Shown here piece after piece: positions 9,553-19,755 of a DNA stretch of 64,000 nt; the stretch's first letter is position 1; every line of letters starts with the position of its first letter. Source of the stretch: Gracilaria domingensis (taxonomy: Eukaryota > Rhodophyta > Florideophyceae > Gracilariales > Gracilariaceae); assembly GCA_022539475.1 (NCBI GenBank), contig VCMS01000141.1, positions 62,001 to 126,000 on the forward strand, in the 5' to 3' direction. Both the position numbers and the translations under genes were made by a program. The notes below the pieces were generated by a model. It worked only from the letters and a program-made list of their open reading frames with translations. It ran no database searches and had not been told where the DNA came from.

Positions 9553-10914
9553 CTAGTAACCCTCTTCAATCCATCGAATGCCAAGAGAAACGATATGAGT
9601 CATGTTTGTTTCTGGTCCATAAACCTCTATTGGAATGTCAAGTGAGTTTCCTAGATCCCTCATGAGTTGAAGCCCAGCTTTATAATTGGGCCCCCCACGT
9701 CGAACAAACACCTTGACCTTCGCCATTTGAAGCTTTCCATGGAAGTCAGTTAAGGCTTGTTGCAACCCGCCAAGGGTAGCAGCAATATCACTGAAGTTGG
9801 CCACACCACCTCCACACAACAACGCTCTGCGACCTCCGTCCGCATTTCGCGTGACAAGTCCCAGAAGTGTTCTGGCGTACAGATAAGTCTCTTGTTCTTT
9901 CGGATTCCCAGAATATTCAGCATAATTACCAAGCTCATCGCCATAGCCAAGTTGAACAACTTGATCTGCATATATAACAGAAGCTCCGCCTCCTGCAACC
10001 ATGGTCCACATATTCCCATTCGGGTTAAGCACAGTAAGCTTCAAGGATGCACTAGATTTGTCATCCATCGACTGCACAATTCGTTCTTCATCGCACTTTT
10101 CACGACCCCAAGGTTCCGGAAACTCAAGATCCGAACCCCAGACCTTTGCATTCTTGAAAGAAGCGTATGAATCAAGTTCAACTCTTGAATCCAGGATTGC
10201 GGGCAAGCCGGAACTATCCAATGCGAAAGGATTCATTTCTAGCAAGGTCATATCCAATTCCACGTAGGTCTCAAAGCAAGCTGTGATGAAGCCAGCCAAT
10301 ATGGATTTGCTACTCTCCGAAATATCTACACCTTCCAAAAGTGGAATTACATGCTGCTCACGATCAATGCTGGACTCCGAATCTGGCTCTCCACAGGGAA
10401 CGATTACCGATTTCACTTTATCCCAGTTTTCTTCGATATCAATTCCACCACACGCCCCGAAACTGAGGCGATCTCCCTGTCGAACAGTTTGGATACACAT
10501 ATAAAACTCGTGTTCATGCGGGACAAACGGCTCAATGAGAAAGGTGGTGATAACACCCCTGACTTCTGATACTTCAATCTCCTCGCCCATACGGTCCTCA
10601 ATAAAGGATTGTGCAGCTTGATAATCAGCATTAAGCAGAACTAGATTGTTCTTGCCACGCTTTCCAAATAGCATATCTGGTTTGACGACGAGTTTGGTTG
10701 TTAACAACCATGGATGTTGCTCAGAAAGATTTGCATAGAACGCCTGTGGAGTAGAAGAAGCCTTCAGTGCTGACATCGATACTTGTGCTGCAGCTACGTG
10801 AGAAGTAGGCGTGGTGTGCACTCCAGCACCGCCGATCTTAATGCCCTTGATTTTCTTGAGACGACGGGTGACAAGACGCTTTCCGTCATATTCTCTGATC
10901 TTCTTGCGCGCCAT
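9553..10914 (-). CDS. ACLA: ATP-citrate lyase alpha chain (plant-type ACLA)
   Basis: This 453-residue cytosolic subunit corresponds to the ATP-grasp/citrate-binding part of ATP-citrate lyase, which makes cytosolic acetyl-CoA and oxaloacetate from citrate. The N-terminus MARKKIREYDGKRLV matches plant ACLA closely, which fixes the start; the longer frame upstream lacks an ATG. ATP-grasp hallmarks follow: LVVKPDMLFGKRGK, ITTFLIEPFVPH, CGGIDIEENWDKV and LLEMNPFAL. The C-terminal citrate-binding part has TMVAGGGASVIYAD, LGNYAEYSG and FVRRGGPNYKAGL, ending in IEVYGPETNMT. Length is close to plant ACLA (about 423) apart from a longer N-terminal loop. The two-gene ACLA plus ACLB arrangement, rather than the fused animal enzyme, is typical of plants, algae and many fungi. 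The ACLB gene is not in this window. Confidence 0.95.
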   Translation of the reverse strand: MARKKIREYDGKRLVTRRLKKIKGIKIGGAGVHTTPTSHVAAAQVSMSALKASSTPQAFYANLSEQHPWLLTTKLVVKPDMLFGKRGKNNLVLLNADYQAAQSFIEDRMGEEIEVSEVRGVITTFLIEPFVPHEHEFYMCIQTVRQGDRLSFGACGGIDIEENWDKVKSVIVPCGEPDSESSIDREQHVIPLLEGVDISESSKSILAGFITACFETYVELDMTLLEMNPFALDSSGLPAILDSRVELDSYASFKNAKVWGSDLEFPEPWGREKCDEERIVQSMDDKSSASLKLTVLNPNGNMWTMVAGGGASVIYADQVVQLGYGDELGNYAEYSGNPKEQETYLYARTLLGLVTRNADGGRRALLCGGGVANFSDIAATLGGLQQALTDFHGKLQMAKVKVFVRRGGPNYKAGLQLMRDLGNSLDIPIEVYGPETNMTHIVSLGIRWIEEGY

Positions 10915-11423
10915 TGATGACGTGCGGAAAGAATCGGCGTGAGGGCAGTGCAAAGAGTTGTAGAGAGCCACTTATGCAATTATGTTTGCACCTCCCAAAC
11001 GTCAGCATGCGAATGCGCACACTCGCGAGCATGATAGCGCCGCATTGATCATCGCCGAACGATCGCTCCTTCTTGAGTCCTCTTTCTATGACTGATCACG
11101 GCTGATCACGGCTAATAGATGCAAAACACATGCACAACGTGTCACCACTGCCGACACGCACCAAATTACCCAAAAACAACACGGAGCGCCTTCGTACCAA
11201 AATCAGCGAGTGCACGCTCCGCTGTAGGCTACAGCCTGTAGCTAGATACAACCCTCCTTTGATATACGAAGGTCTGTCGATACACCTGCTTCGTATTGGC
11301 CGGTTTCCAAGCCAGTTTGGTCTGAAAGAAGTTACTTGGCTATGCTTTGGTGACGTTCCTCCGCAATACGTAGTGTGCAAGCGACCGCAAAACTGCATCT
11401 CATAAACGCCGCTCATCTGGTAG
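10915..11423. promoter_or_regulatory. Divergent promoter region between ACLA and ENY2
   Basis: This 509 bp separates the starts of two divergent genes. No clear TATA box is seen. The repeated word TGATCACGGC (about 11093-11112) is a small direct repeat. Confidence 0.35.
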
Positions 11424-11907
11424 ATGAAGAGCGAGGCATCTGAAAGCAACATAATGACGTCTGATCAAGTCGCGAACCAACTTTTGGAGCGAATGCAACA
11501 GTCTGGTGAGCGCGACCGAATCAAGGAGTGGTTAATGAATGACTTGGAAACTACTGGTTGGACGTCTGCTTTGCTCGAAAAGGTCACACAACTGCGTTCC
11601 TCAAGTGACAAATCTGCTTCGGAGAACACTTCCGCAGCGGATGCTACTTCATCGTCGCAGAGCGATCAGCTTACTGTGAGGCGTATATCGTCTCAATTAA
11701 GTAAAGAGGCCTTAGGTACGTCATTATACAACAGTTGTCTCTGCTGCGTATATAATTTCTCTTTTGCTCATGCTTCTTTTGTGTTTTCTTTCAGCATCTG
11801 TGCCGGATACAGTGCGTTCAAAGTTGATGCAGGAGCTCTTGGATATCTGTAGACAATATGTTGCATCAGAAAACTTTGCTAGTTCGAGTCGTCAGGGGAA
11901 CAAGTGA
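11424..11907 (+). CDS. ENY2: ENY2/Sus1-family SAGA and TREX-2 subunit
   Basis: Two exons, 11424-11715 and 11795-11907, encode 134 residues. ENY2/Sus1 works in the SAGA deubiquitinase module and in TREX-2, coupling transcription to mRNA export. Exon 1 encodes QLLERMQQSGERDRIKEWL and then TTGWTSALLEKV, matching the family's SGE[RK][ED]RLKELL and CGW blocks. Exon 2 supplies SVPDTVRSKLMQELL, matching VPDSVKxELLQRI. The 79-bp intron (11716-11794) is supported by GTACGT at the donor, a TTTCTTTCAG acceptor and restoration of this conserved block across a phase-1 junction. Without splicing the frame ends at 11852 in unrelated residues. A Ser/Ala-rich insertion of about 20 residues in the middle is longer than in animals. 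An ATG at 11454 is an alternative start. Confidence 0.85.
11716..11794 (+). other. Intron in ENY2 gene
   Basis: This 79-bp GT..AG intron has a pyrimidine-rich 3' end (TTTCTTTCAG). It was inferred from the switch of reading frame and the continuity of the conserved protein. Confidence 0.85.
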
Positions 11908-13066
11908 TTATTCAAAGCCCATATATACCAGTTTTTTTCAAAGATAAACCGTCGTATCTTCGTAATGTTATGTATATGATCCGCCTGTACAGGTACTTCA
12001 CTTCTGGCAAGTGTTACTACGCATCGGTTTTCAGTAAGGTCTCTTGTCGACCTGCTGTATGAAATTGGCCCTGCCGTCAAAGAAGCCTTGTCCCTGTACC
12101 GAGAGAGTGCCCTCTGCACTTTATTTTCTACCTTCCTTGGCTTCCAAGGTCATCCTAAACCATTCATGCGTTAGTTTTTACCTTATTGACGTAAGATGCC
12201 TGTACGCCGTCCTGTCAGCACTGAAGAGTCGTGACCAAAAGAAACGGCACAGCTTTTTGGGATGTTCAAACGGGACTCCACACATCACAGCTAAAAACAG
12301 TAAACCTTGGGGCAGTTGTTTCATTCTTGAAATCCTGAGGTTCGCCTTGTTCCTTTCCTTTCCAAAACATAATAACATTCCGATGATCAAGCATTTGACA
12401 GCAATGTTCCCACAAAGCTCCTACCCAACAGTTCAGATCGGGCACCGATACAAACCCCGATAACCAAGTCAAAAACAGCAATAAAGTCTGACGATAAACC
12501 GGGTTACACAAGTACAGTCAATTCTAAGGCTACACACTGGCCCACATATCAGTATCATGCCCAAAGCTCGCGACGCCCCACAAATGTATCTCAGAGAACA
12601 TCCCGATTCGATCGCCCCGACTAAACGTTCATCAGACGAGCGATGTACCTTGACGGCGCCACGTTATTTTTGTCTCGCAGTCGCTGTGGTGCGATGACGA
12701 TTCCATGACTGCAATGAGAAGTAGTTAAAGATTGCAGAAGACCAATGCTACTACCCATTCACCCGGGCCGGTTTTCTAACTCATGCTTACGTTGACGATG
12801 CATGTTTGCGAAATTTGGTTCGGTTACGGCGAGTGGCGCTTTGAAGCCTGAGCGATGGAGCCCGAGAACTGCGCCGTAAAATGAAGAGCGGGCTATCGAT
12901 GCACATCCTCCATTCAACTCCCTTCAAGATTCAGCAGCGCGAAACAATTCGCTGCAGAGTCTAAACTCATCTGCTTCCTATCCACGCTTCTCAAAGGCTT
13001 TCTTACACTCTCTCTTTCAAATCATAACATCTGTGTTTGCGAAAACTGGCTATCATCCGTTTCTTC
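11908..13066. other. Intergenic region, one possible unassigned coding exon
   Basis: No recognised gene is present. From 11993 to 12174 a plus-strand frame preceded by a CTGTACAG acceptor-like site encodes LVDLLYEIGPAVKEALSLY and more before a TAG. It looks protein-like and could be a third exon of the ENY2 gene or an alternative 3' end. No strong donor is seen at the end of ENY2 exon 2. The last about 100 bp are the presumed leader of the next gene. Confidence 0.4.
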
Positions 13067-14476
13067 ATGACACATAAAAACATTTTGAGACATTCGACGG
13101 TTGTTCTCTCCTTCGTGGCATTTCTTCTAGTCAGCGCAAAAGGTGTTTTCGGGCACTCTCATTTGGCAGACCCGCTTCCTACTCGTGAATTGCATTGTCG
13201 CGTCGGTGCACAACAAGGAAGAGACTGCTATGGACCTTGTCCAGCACCAGATGACTATGGACGTCTAAATCATCCTTGGATAAACGAACACAATCCCGCA
13301 CAGACGTGGAGACGAGGGGACATGGTGAATGTGAGATGGCACAGAGATAACCGTACGTACTATTCACGACACCATTGATACATCGAATAGCAAAGTTCTG
13401 ACACACCTTACTACCTGCGACTACCTTTGGGATGCATTGTTATGTACGCAGATGACGGAACTGGTTTTGTCCGACTTGTTCTGGTACCTGTTGACAAAAT
13501 GATGGATAAAAAGGCTCACGATCAATACGCTTTTCATTTTCTATGTATGAACGAAGGTCTTCACCACTGTTCCGACCGGTCATACGACACGTGCGGAAAT
13601 GATGCAGAAGGCATGGCTTGGCAGAAGCTGGTACAAGTTCCAACAAGTTACCCTGATGGAGTGTACGTGTTTGGATGGTCATGGTACGGTGGTGGAGATT
13701 ATCGAGCAATGAGTTTCTTTGGAGACTACTACAGCTGCAGTTTTGTGAAAATCGAAGGCGGCGTACCAGTGACAGACAGCTATGAACCGCAATGGGACGG
13801 CAGTAGATGCGTGAGCGCCACAGATCGATTAGGGATTTGCTGGAAGGAACCTTGCCATGTTGGTCGCATGTATTCCATGGAACCGTTTGAATTCAAGGAC
13901 GGCACAAAACCGGAGGCGATTCAACGCTGGTGGTTCGGTGAAGGTCATGACGATGATGGCCATGACGACCGGCCTTCTTTCGGGAGCTCAGTGACCTTGG
14001 GCTCTGGAACAGGTGTATCTGTCGGGGCACGAAGTGGCGGGCGGGGTGGCAGAGACCAATTAGCAAGCGCACTAGACCTAAACGTAGGAGGGGAATCGTC
14101 ATCGGACTCATCAGACGGTGAAAACGCATTCAACACCGAGTTGATATCGACCGGTGCGCTGGGGGTGTTCTTTCTTGACTTCACAAACTGGGAGAAGATT
14201 CCGCTCAAGGACGGAGAGACCTATCGTCTGGACAACTTCAAGAATGGGTTCACAGTGGAGGCGTTCTATAACGGAAAGGTACGATTCATCGATTTCTTTG
14301 TGGACGGCGAGAAAGTGCGGCGCGAACGGTCTTCACCATATGTGATGAACGGCAACCGAGGAAAACTGATCTACGGGTGGAAGCCACCAGTGGGACGCAT
14401 TGTGAAGATTCAAGTGACGGTGACAACCAAAGCAGGTCGCACCGAGGGCTTCGAAGCCGATATCGAGTTTGAGTAA
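13067..14476 (+). CDS. Secreted LPMO-like (histidine-brace) protein
   Basis: Exons 13067-13352 and 13452-14476 encode 436 residues. An N-terminal signal peptide (hydrophobic VVLSFVAFLLVSA) appears to end before His30, leaving HSHLADP at the mature N-terminus. A His at mature position 1 is the hallmark of copper lytic polysaccharide monooxygenases. Further support comes from Cys-rich CYGPCPAP, the junction-spanning RDNHDGTGFVRL (resembling the NNHxGGF block), LVPVDKM, and the Tyr/Trp-rich VFGWSWYGGGDY and GDYYSC. The second His of the brace is probably in FHFLC or LHHCSD. After a Gly/Ser/Asp linker, residues from about 325 form a beta-sandwich module with LKDGETYRLDNF, DFFVDGEK and SSPYVM, as in bacterial extracellular proteins. 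Copper binding, substrate and the LPMO assignment itself are inference. Confidence 0.68.
13353..13451 (+). other. Intron in LPMO-like gene
   Basis: This 99-bp intron runs from GTACGT to TACGCAG. Splicing joins the two frames in phase and rebuilds the continuous motif HRDNHDGTGF. Unspliced, the first frame stops at 13378. Confidence 0.88.
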
Positions 14477-14914
14477 CAACCTCACCTAGTCTAGAGAACC
14501 TCTCCCTTGGTACGGGCGAGTGTGAATGAAGACTCGAGATGAGTCATGTGAATAAATAAAGCGAGCAGTGTAAACAAGGGAATCCCTTGTAGATATGTCG
14601 CTATTTTGTGTACAGAAAAAACGCCCAGCTCACGCACAAATCGCGCAGCCACGTGCGCGCATTTTCCCCACGTACGTCATAATGGCGCACGCAGTGCGCG
14701 CCCATAAAGCAGCCGCCAAAAAAACAACCGACACGCTCCCGCCCGCCCTGCTTACGCAACCTCCTCCGCCGGTCGCACCGCTCACCTTCATTTCACATGC
14801 TTCCTTTCAAACAGCCGCCCTTCTAGACCAACCCTTCCTCCCCGCCCCCCCGCCGACAACCTGACTTCTGCCCCCCACCCCCCTCCAACAGCGCGCCGCG
14901 AGAAGCAAACCGAC
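14477..14914. other. Intergenic region with poly(A)-type signal
   Basis: Overlapping AATAAATAAA at 14551-14560, about 75 bp after the LPMO-like stop, is a likely polyadenylation signal. The rest is the C-rich upstream region of the phosphatase gene, without a clear TATA box. Confidence 0.55.
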
Positions 14915-15988
14915 ATGAAAACGCAGCAACGAGCAGACATGTGTTGCGCCGAGCGTCGCGAACTGACGACCACGAGCAGCGACTCGCTACGCATGGCAGC
15001 CATCTCGTCGCAAAGTTTACCGGAACTGGACCTCAACGCGCACGACGACCAAGAAGCACGCGCAGAATTCGGGCACTGTGCACGGAGTCTATTCCGCAGA
15101 AGCTCGCAGCCAGCGTCCAACTTGCCTCTGCTAAATTTCTCAGCACTGCGAGAGCACGTGCCGACGGGCGAGGAGATTTGCACGCCTCGTCGGAACGTGG
15201 AGCGCATTGGACGCTCTCTGTCGCGCGTGAAGCCGTACTTGTACATTGGAAGCAAGCAATCCGTACGGGACGCGTCGACGATACAGCTGAATAACATCAC
15301 ACACATCGTCAACTTTGGCGGACATTTGTACCATAATGAACATAGCAGCGTCAAGTACTTGTCGCTGAGCATTCGAGACGACGTCGGAGAGAACATTGAA
15401 GACTTGTTCGACGTTTGCATTGCATTTATTAACGAAGCGAGACAGCAAGGTGGCGCGTGCGGCGTCATCTGCACGCAGGGAATCTCAAGAAGCGCGACCA
15501 TCGTGGTGGCGTACCTGATGAGCATGGAGAACATGGGCATGGACGAAGCGCTGCGCAAGGTACGCATCAGTCGACCCATCATCGCGCCCAACAGCGCGTT
15601 CCTCAACCAGCTGAGCGCGTTCGAGAGCCGGCTGAAAGGCGGGCGACGCAGCGTATGGATCGGGAAGCTGACGTACGTCGGCAGCGTGGACAAGGTGCTG
15701 GTGGCGCGGGACGTGCGGCACGCGCGCGTGGAGCGCCTGGACGACGAGGTGTTCATCGCGGAGAAGAGCGAGCTGAGGGGGGTTGCGGTGTGGCGGGGCC
15801 GCCACGCGGCGGAGCACGTCTGGAGGGAGGCGGTGCGCGTGGCGCAGCGCATGGCCGGCCGCGTGAGAACGGAGTGCGAGGTGCGCGGCGTGCGCGCGCC
15901 GCTGCACCAAGTGCAGCTGTGCGTCAGCGGCGACGGCGCCGCCGCGATGGAGCGGCACATCCGCGCCGCCGTGCTGCAGAGCCATTAA
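14915..15988 (+). CDS. Dual-specificity phosphatase with gelsolin-like C-terminus
   Basis: A 357-residue intronless protein. The DSP domain (about residues 105-245) has VKPYLYIGSKQSV, HIVNFGG, the general-acid region LSIRDDVGENI and the catalytic CX5R loop CTQGISR (Cys186, Arg192) followed by SATIVVAYLM. The residue before the catalytic Cys is Ile instead of the usual His, which is unusual but tolerated in some members. The C-terminal about 100 residues (VFIAEKSELRGVAVWRGR, then REAVRVAQRM) resemble a gelsolin-homology repeat. DSP plus gelsolin is the architecture of plant MAPK phosphatase 1, so a MAPK-phosphatase role is a reasonable inference; a MAPK gene lies 4 kb away. The C-terminal half is much more GC-rich than the N-terminal half. 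Confidence 0.82.
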   Translation: MKTQQRADMCCAERRELTTTSSDSLRMAAISSQSLPELDLNAHDDQEARAEFGHCARSLFRRSSQPASNLPLLNFSALREHVPTGEEICTPRRNVERIGRSLSRVKPYLYIGSKQSVRDASTIQLNNITHIVNFGGHLYHNEHSSVKYLSLSIRDDVGENIEDLFDVCIAFINEARQQGGACGVICTQGISRSATIVVAYLMSMENMGMDEALRKVRISRPIIAPNSAFLNQLSAFESRLKGGRRSVWIGKLTYVGSVDKVLVARDVRHARVERLDDEVFIAEKSELRGVAVWRGRHAAEHVWREAVRVAQRMAGRVRTECEVRGVRAPLHQVQLCVSGDGAAAMERHIRAAVLQSH

Positions 15989-16530
15989 ACGCATTTAACA
16001 GTGTATCATACATATGATATATCACAGCGCATACCCTTGTATCTATCTATCTGCGCAGTGCGCCCTGCGCACCCGGCTCATGCCGTGGCACCATCCGCCT
16101 CCCGTTACATTCTTCTCTGCCGGCCGCAGGGCAGGACAGTCTCCTGTTCCTGCACGACACACGTGGCCCCGTGGCGCGGTGCCCACGTGGCGCGCGAGTG
16201 GAGAAAAACAGACGCAGAGAGCAGAGTGCAAATGGCTTGCACAGCTGCCGCACCGGTGCTCCGCCAGCGCGCGCGCAAGCTGCGCGCCCCGTGATTGGCG
16301 GCGGCGCCGGCAGCAACAATACAGAGCTACGCGTGTCCGCAGAGTTGCTGGACACCTTGCTGGATTCCTGCCGAAGCGTTGTTGAAAGGGTTCAACGCTC
16401 TGCGCACCGGCTGGAAATCGTGCGCCGAAGCTCCCCTTCCCACCAGCCCCGCAACCGCCCGCCCCACGCCGCGCATCGCCCGCGTCACGCATCCTCGCAC
16501 CTTCACGTCGCCGTCTTCGTCGTCGCCGCC
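15989..16530. promoter_or_regulatory. VPS4 upstream region
   Basis: 542 bp, GC-rich toward the gene. The VPS4 frame is open through most of it without an upstream ATG, and the antisense ORFs look like composition artefacts. No TATA box is seen. Confidence 0.4.
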
Positions 16531-17886
16531 ATGACGGATACCAGCACGTTTATCAATCAGGGCGTCGTTCACGCCGAGAAGGCCATTCAATACGACAAGC
16601 TGGCTTGCAAGAATTCAAACCCTGAGGACTTTGAGCACGCCAAGAACAGCTATGTGCGCGCCATTGAGCACTATTACGTTGCACTCAAGTACGAGAAGAA
16701 TGAGCGCACGCAGCTCACCCTCCGACAGAAGATAGAGACCTACATGAGTCGCGCGGAAACCATGAAAGAGTGGCTCAATAAGTACGAGGCCAGACAAAAG
16801 GAGTCTGCGGAAAACCCCAATTCCGACCACGGTGCATCTGATGCAGGCGGCACCGCTGCCCCCTCCAAGAAGAAGGGCGATAAAGACGAGGACACCGCCG
16901 ACCAGCGCCTGAGAGATCGTCTTGGAGGCGCCGTGCTTTCCGAGAAGCCGAACGTCAAGTGGGATGATGTCGCCGGTCTGGAGGGCGCGAAGGAATCTCT
17001 GAGAGAGGCTGTCATCTTGCCGCAGATGTTCCCCGAGATTTTCACTGGAAATCGACGCCCGTGGAAGGGAATTCTGCTGTATGGGCCGCCCGGCACGGGA
17101 AAGAGTTATCTTGCGAAAGCGGTTGCCACAGAAGCGGATGCCAAGTTCTTTTCGGTGTCGTCCAGTGACCTGGTGTCTAAGTGGCAGGGCGAGAGTGAAA
17201 AGCTCGTCAAACAGCTCTTCTCGATGGCGCGAGAGTCCGGCAAAGCCATTATTTTCATCGATGAGATTGATGCATTGGTGTCGTCCAGAAATGATAATGA
17301 GTCTGAAAGCTCGCGCAGAATAAAGACTGAGTTCCTTGTTCAAATGGATGGCGTTGGCAACTCCACCGATGGCGTTTTGTTGCTGGCTGCTACGAATATT
17401 CCTTGGGCGTTGGATGAAGCTATGCTACGTCGAATGGAACGTCGAATTTACATCCCGCTTCCCGACGCGAGGGCTCGTGCAAAGATGTTCCAGTTGCATC
17501 TGGGCAACACTCCACATGTACTTGAAAAAGATGATTATATGGAGCTGGCGGAACAGAGCGAGGGATATTCTGGATCCGATATTGCCATCTTGTGTCGTGA
17601 CGCACTCATGCAACCGGTGCGTATATTGCAGAACGCCACCTTCTTTAAAAAGGTGACAGTCACAGAAAAGGGGCAAAGCACAACAAAGTACACACCGTGT
17701 TCACCGGGCGATCCTGAAAAGATTGAGATGGATTTGATGAAAGTTAAGGCGGAAGAACTATTAGTTCCTCCAGTGAAACGACTAGATTTTGAAAAGGCTC
17801 TTGCTAGCACCAAACCTTCGGTTGGAAAGGATAATCTTGCGAAGCATACCAAGTTTACGAATGAAAAGGGTCAAAGTGGCGTTTGA
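16531..17886 (+). CDS. VPS4: VPS4-family AAA ATPase
   Basis: This 451-residue protein disassembles ESCRT-III filaments in multivesicular-body formation, cytokinesis and membrane repair. Residues 1-80 form the MIT domain (YDKLACKNSNPEDFEHAKNS). An acidic and Lys-rich linker follows. The AAA module has WDDVAGLEGAKESL, Walker A GPPGTGKS (about 185), Walker B IIFIDEIDAL (about 241), sensor-1 AATN and the arginine fingers in LRRMERRIYIPLP, where the usual Phe is Met. The VPS4-specific beta domain and C-terminal helix are present (TPCSPGDPEKIEMD, LASTKPSV). The ATG at 16531 follows GCCGCC and begins at the expected MIT N-terminus. Length matches VPS4 (about 435-445). Confidence 0.96.
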   Translation: MTDTSTFINQGVVHAEKAIQYDKLACKNSNPEDFEHAKNSYVRAIEHYYVALKYEKNERTQLTLRQKIETYMSRAETMKEWLNKYEARQKESAENPNSDHGASDAGGTAAPSKKKGDKDEDTADQRLRDRLGGAVLSEKPNVKWDDVAGLEGAKESLREAVILPQMFPEIFTGNRRPWKGILLYGPPGTGKSYLAKAVATEADAKFFSVSSSDLVSKWQGESEKLVKQLFSMARESGKAIIFIDEIDALVSSRNDNESESSRRIKTEFLVQMDGVGNSTDGVLLLAATNIPWALDEAMLRRMERRIYIPLPDARARAKMFQLHLGNTPHVLEKDDYMELAEQSEGYSGSDIAILCRDALMQPVRILQNATFFKKVTVTEKGQSTTKYTPCSPGDPEKIEMDLMKVKAEELLVPPVKRLDFEKALASTKPSVGKDNLAKHTKFTNEKGQSGV

Positions 17887-19755
17887 GTCAAGTTCCGGAC
17901 TCGCGTGTTTGGTTCACTGTATGTACTATTTGACATGCAAAAAGCTTAGCTGGTGCATTTGTTGATTAGGTAGAAGAGCCAATGCTAATACAACAAAAGC
18001 AAGCGAAACTCCTTGGATGATTTGTGACTTTCCGTGCGGCAACATTTCCGTCTATCTGGGCGGTAGCCATCGCGTGCATCGGATAGAGTGCTGCGAACCA
18101 AAATGTTCAAGGGCAGAACTGGACGCCTCTGACGGTCTTAGTGTATTCCCACTCAATCCGGGGACCGGTTATGATTGCGAGGTCAGTCATCTATCCTATT
18201 GCAGCTATACCTGGAAGTCGAGATTCAAGTGCTCAACAGTTGTTCCCAGGTTTCGAACCAACCACTGGTCCTCCTACTGGCACAGCAGAAACTTTTGCTG
18301 ATGCTACTAGGCTTATATAGCAGTGTTAGAGTAGGGATTAGTTCTGGGCGCGGGAGCGAATGATGTTAGCAGTTTGGTTCGAGAAAGCTTGGTCAATTGA
18401 TAACTTAAAACAGACACATGAGCCGATGATTGGCATTGATCAGGTATGACAAACCGCCACTGTTTAGTAACGTGACGGCATTGGTTGGCCCAGAGATCAA
18501 CGAGAGCAGACACGGAAATTGCACAAGTCATATTCCCGTGTCAAAAAGACTGTGTGGACCAATACAATCGTCTCGGAGCTTAGACAGCACCTCAACCCAG
18601 CCTCCTTTGTTACTGACGCAGTTGACGGGCACGACCATGAGCTTCGGAAGCTGGATCAGTGCAGATCACTGCCAGATGAGATATTCGAAGTCGTACTGAA
18701 GGTAATCAATAAAACCGGGCATGGCGAAACAAATCACATCGGCTTTCGTGCCCACTTCTGTTATTCTGTTTTCGCATCGATTACACTGTTCAGTGAACAG
18801 TTCACATGAGAAGCGACCACGTAATGCGTCTTGGACGTACGGCTAATGAGAAGGAAGTATCACCTTGGGCGACTCAAAAGCAAGAAACTCTGAGGTAGGG
18901 GGATCAGGTACGAATCGTATCTGACTTGAGATAACTCTGGGAAATGGTACAATCAGTGACGGTCACGAAGAAGGATGTCCGTGTTTCCCTGGACGGAACA
19001 GCTGCCATGTGGTTCACGGTCAACAAACTCTCCGAGTTAGGGAGTTAGGTGCGAGACAATGCTGAATGGTCTGTAAGCAGCGCTGCATGGTGCCGCAAGG
19101 GGACTCGTTGAACTATATTCAGCGGCGACCATGAACGCAATGCGTAGAGAGCGGGGCTGGATCAAGTGATAGGAATGACGAGCGAACTCGGAGTTTTGAT
19201 ACGCATAGCATCGTGTGGGGCCGTGAGTCAGTGCCGAATACGTGCCCGGCTGCGCGGCCGCGTCAACCTGCAAAGCGCCATACGTGCTCCAGGCGAGGCG
19301 CATCGCAACGGATTGAAGTAGTTGCGACACTGGACGGGCGCCGCGAGCACAGCCAACGACAGGCGGTGTCGACGTGACGGCGTCGAAGACGACGGAGGCT
19401 TTGACGGAGGCCAGTTTCCACACGTCGGCCCACAGGCCATGTCGCACGTTGCTCTCGGCCACATGTGTGGGCCGCACGCGCGCGCGCCACAAAAATTGGT
19501 GGTCTAACTGCCACGCGCGTCGCACCCCCGTCTTCGACGTTCGACGTGCCCTGTGCTTTAAACCTTAACCGGAACAGCTTTCCGCTGCGCCTCAGATCAT
19601 TCGCCCTTGCTGCCGCGTGCCTCCGTCCGTCTCTTCTTCAATCCTTTGCCTGCGCTGTCTGCCCCCGTTTTCCCACCCACTTCCCATCTCGGCCGTACTC
19701 CCACCCGCTGAGCTGAGGCTGAGAGGTCCTTGTTGCCTTCGGCCCGTTTCGCCTT
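17887..19755. other. Intergenic region without recognised genes
   Basis: Several ORFs of 60 to 160 codons occur on both strands, but none has a recognisable domain or consistent coding character. The last about 600 bp are GC-rich and contain the MAPK promoter and leader. A TTTAAA-type element (CTTTAAACC) occurs at about 19556. Confidence 0.5.

Noticed and set aside
12044-12463. 140-codon plus-strand ORF
   Set aside because: No ATG at its start that fits, no motif, Cys/Lys/Pro-scattered composition; overlaps the better-looking frame at 11993-12174.
14788-15994. 390-codon antisense ORF over the phosphatase
   Set aside because: Antisense shadow; Arg/Ser/Cys/Thr-rich without domains, whereas the sense frame carries the phosphatase signature.
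16171-16530. N-terminal extension of VPS4 (about 120 codons)
   Set aside because: The frame is open but lacks an ATG before 16531, and the MIT domain starts exactly at 16531.
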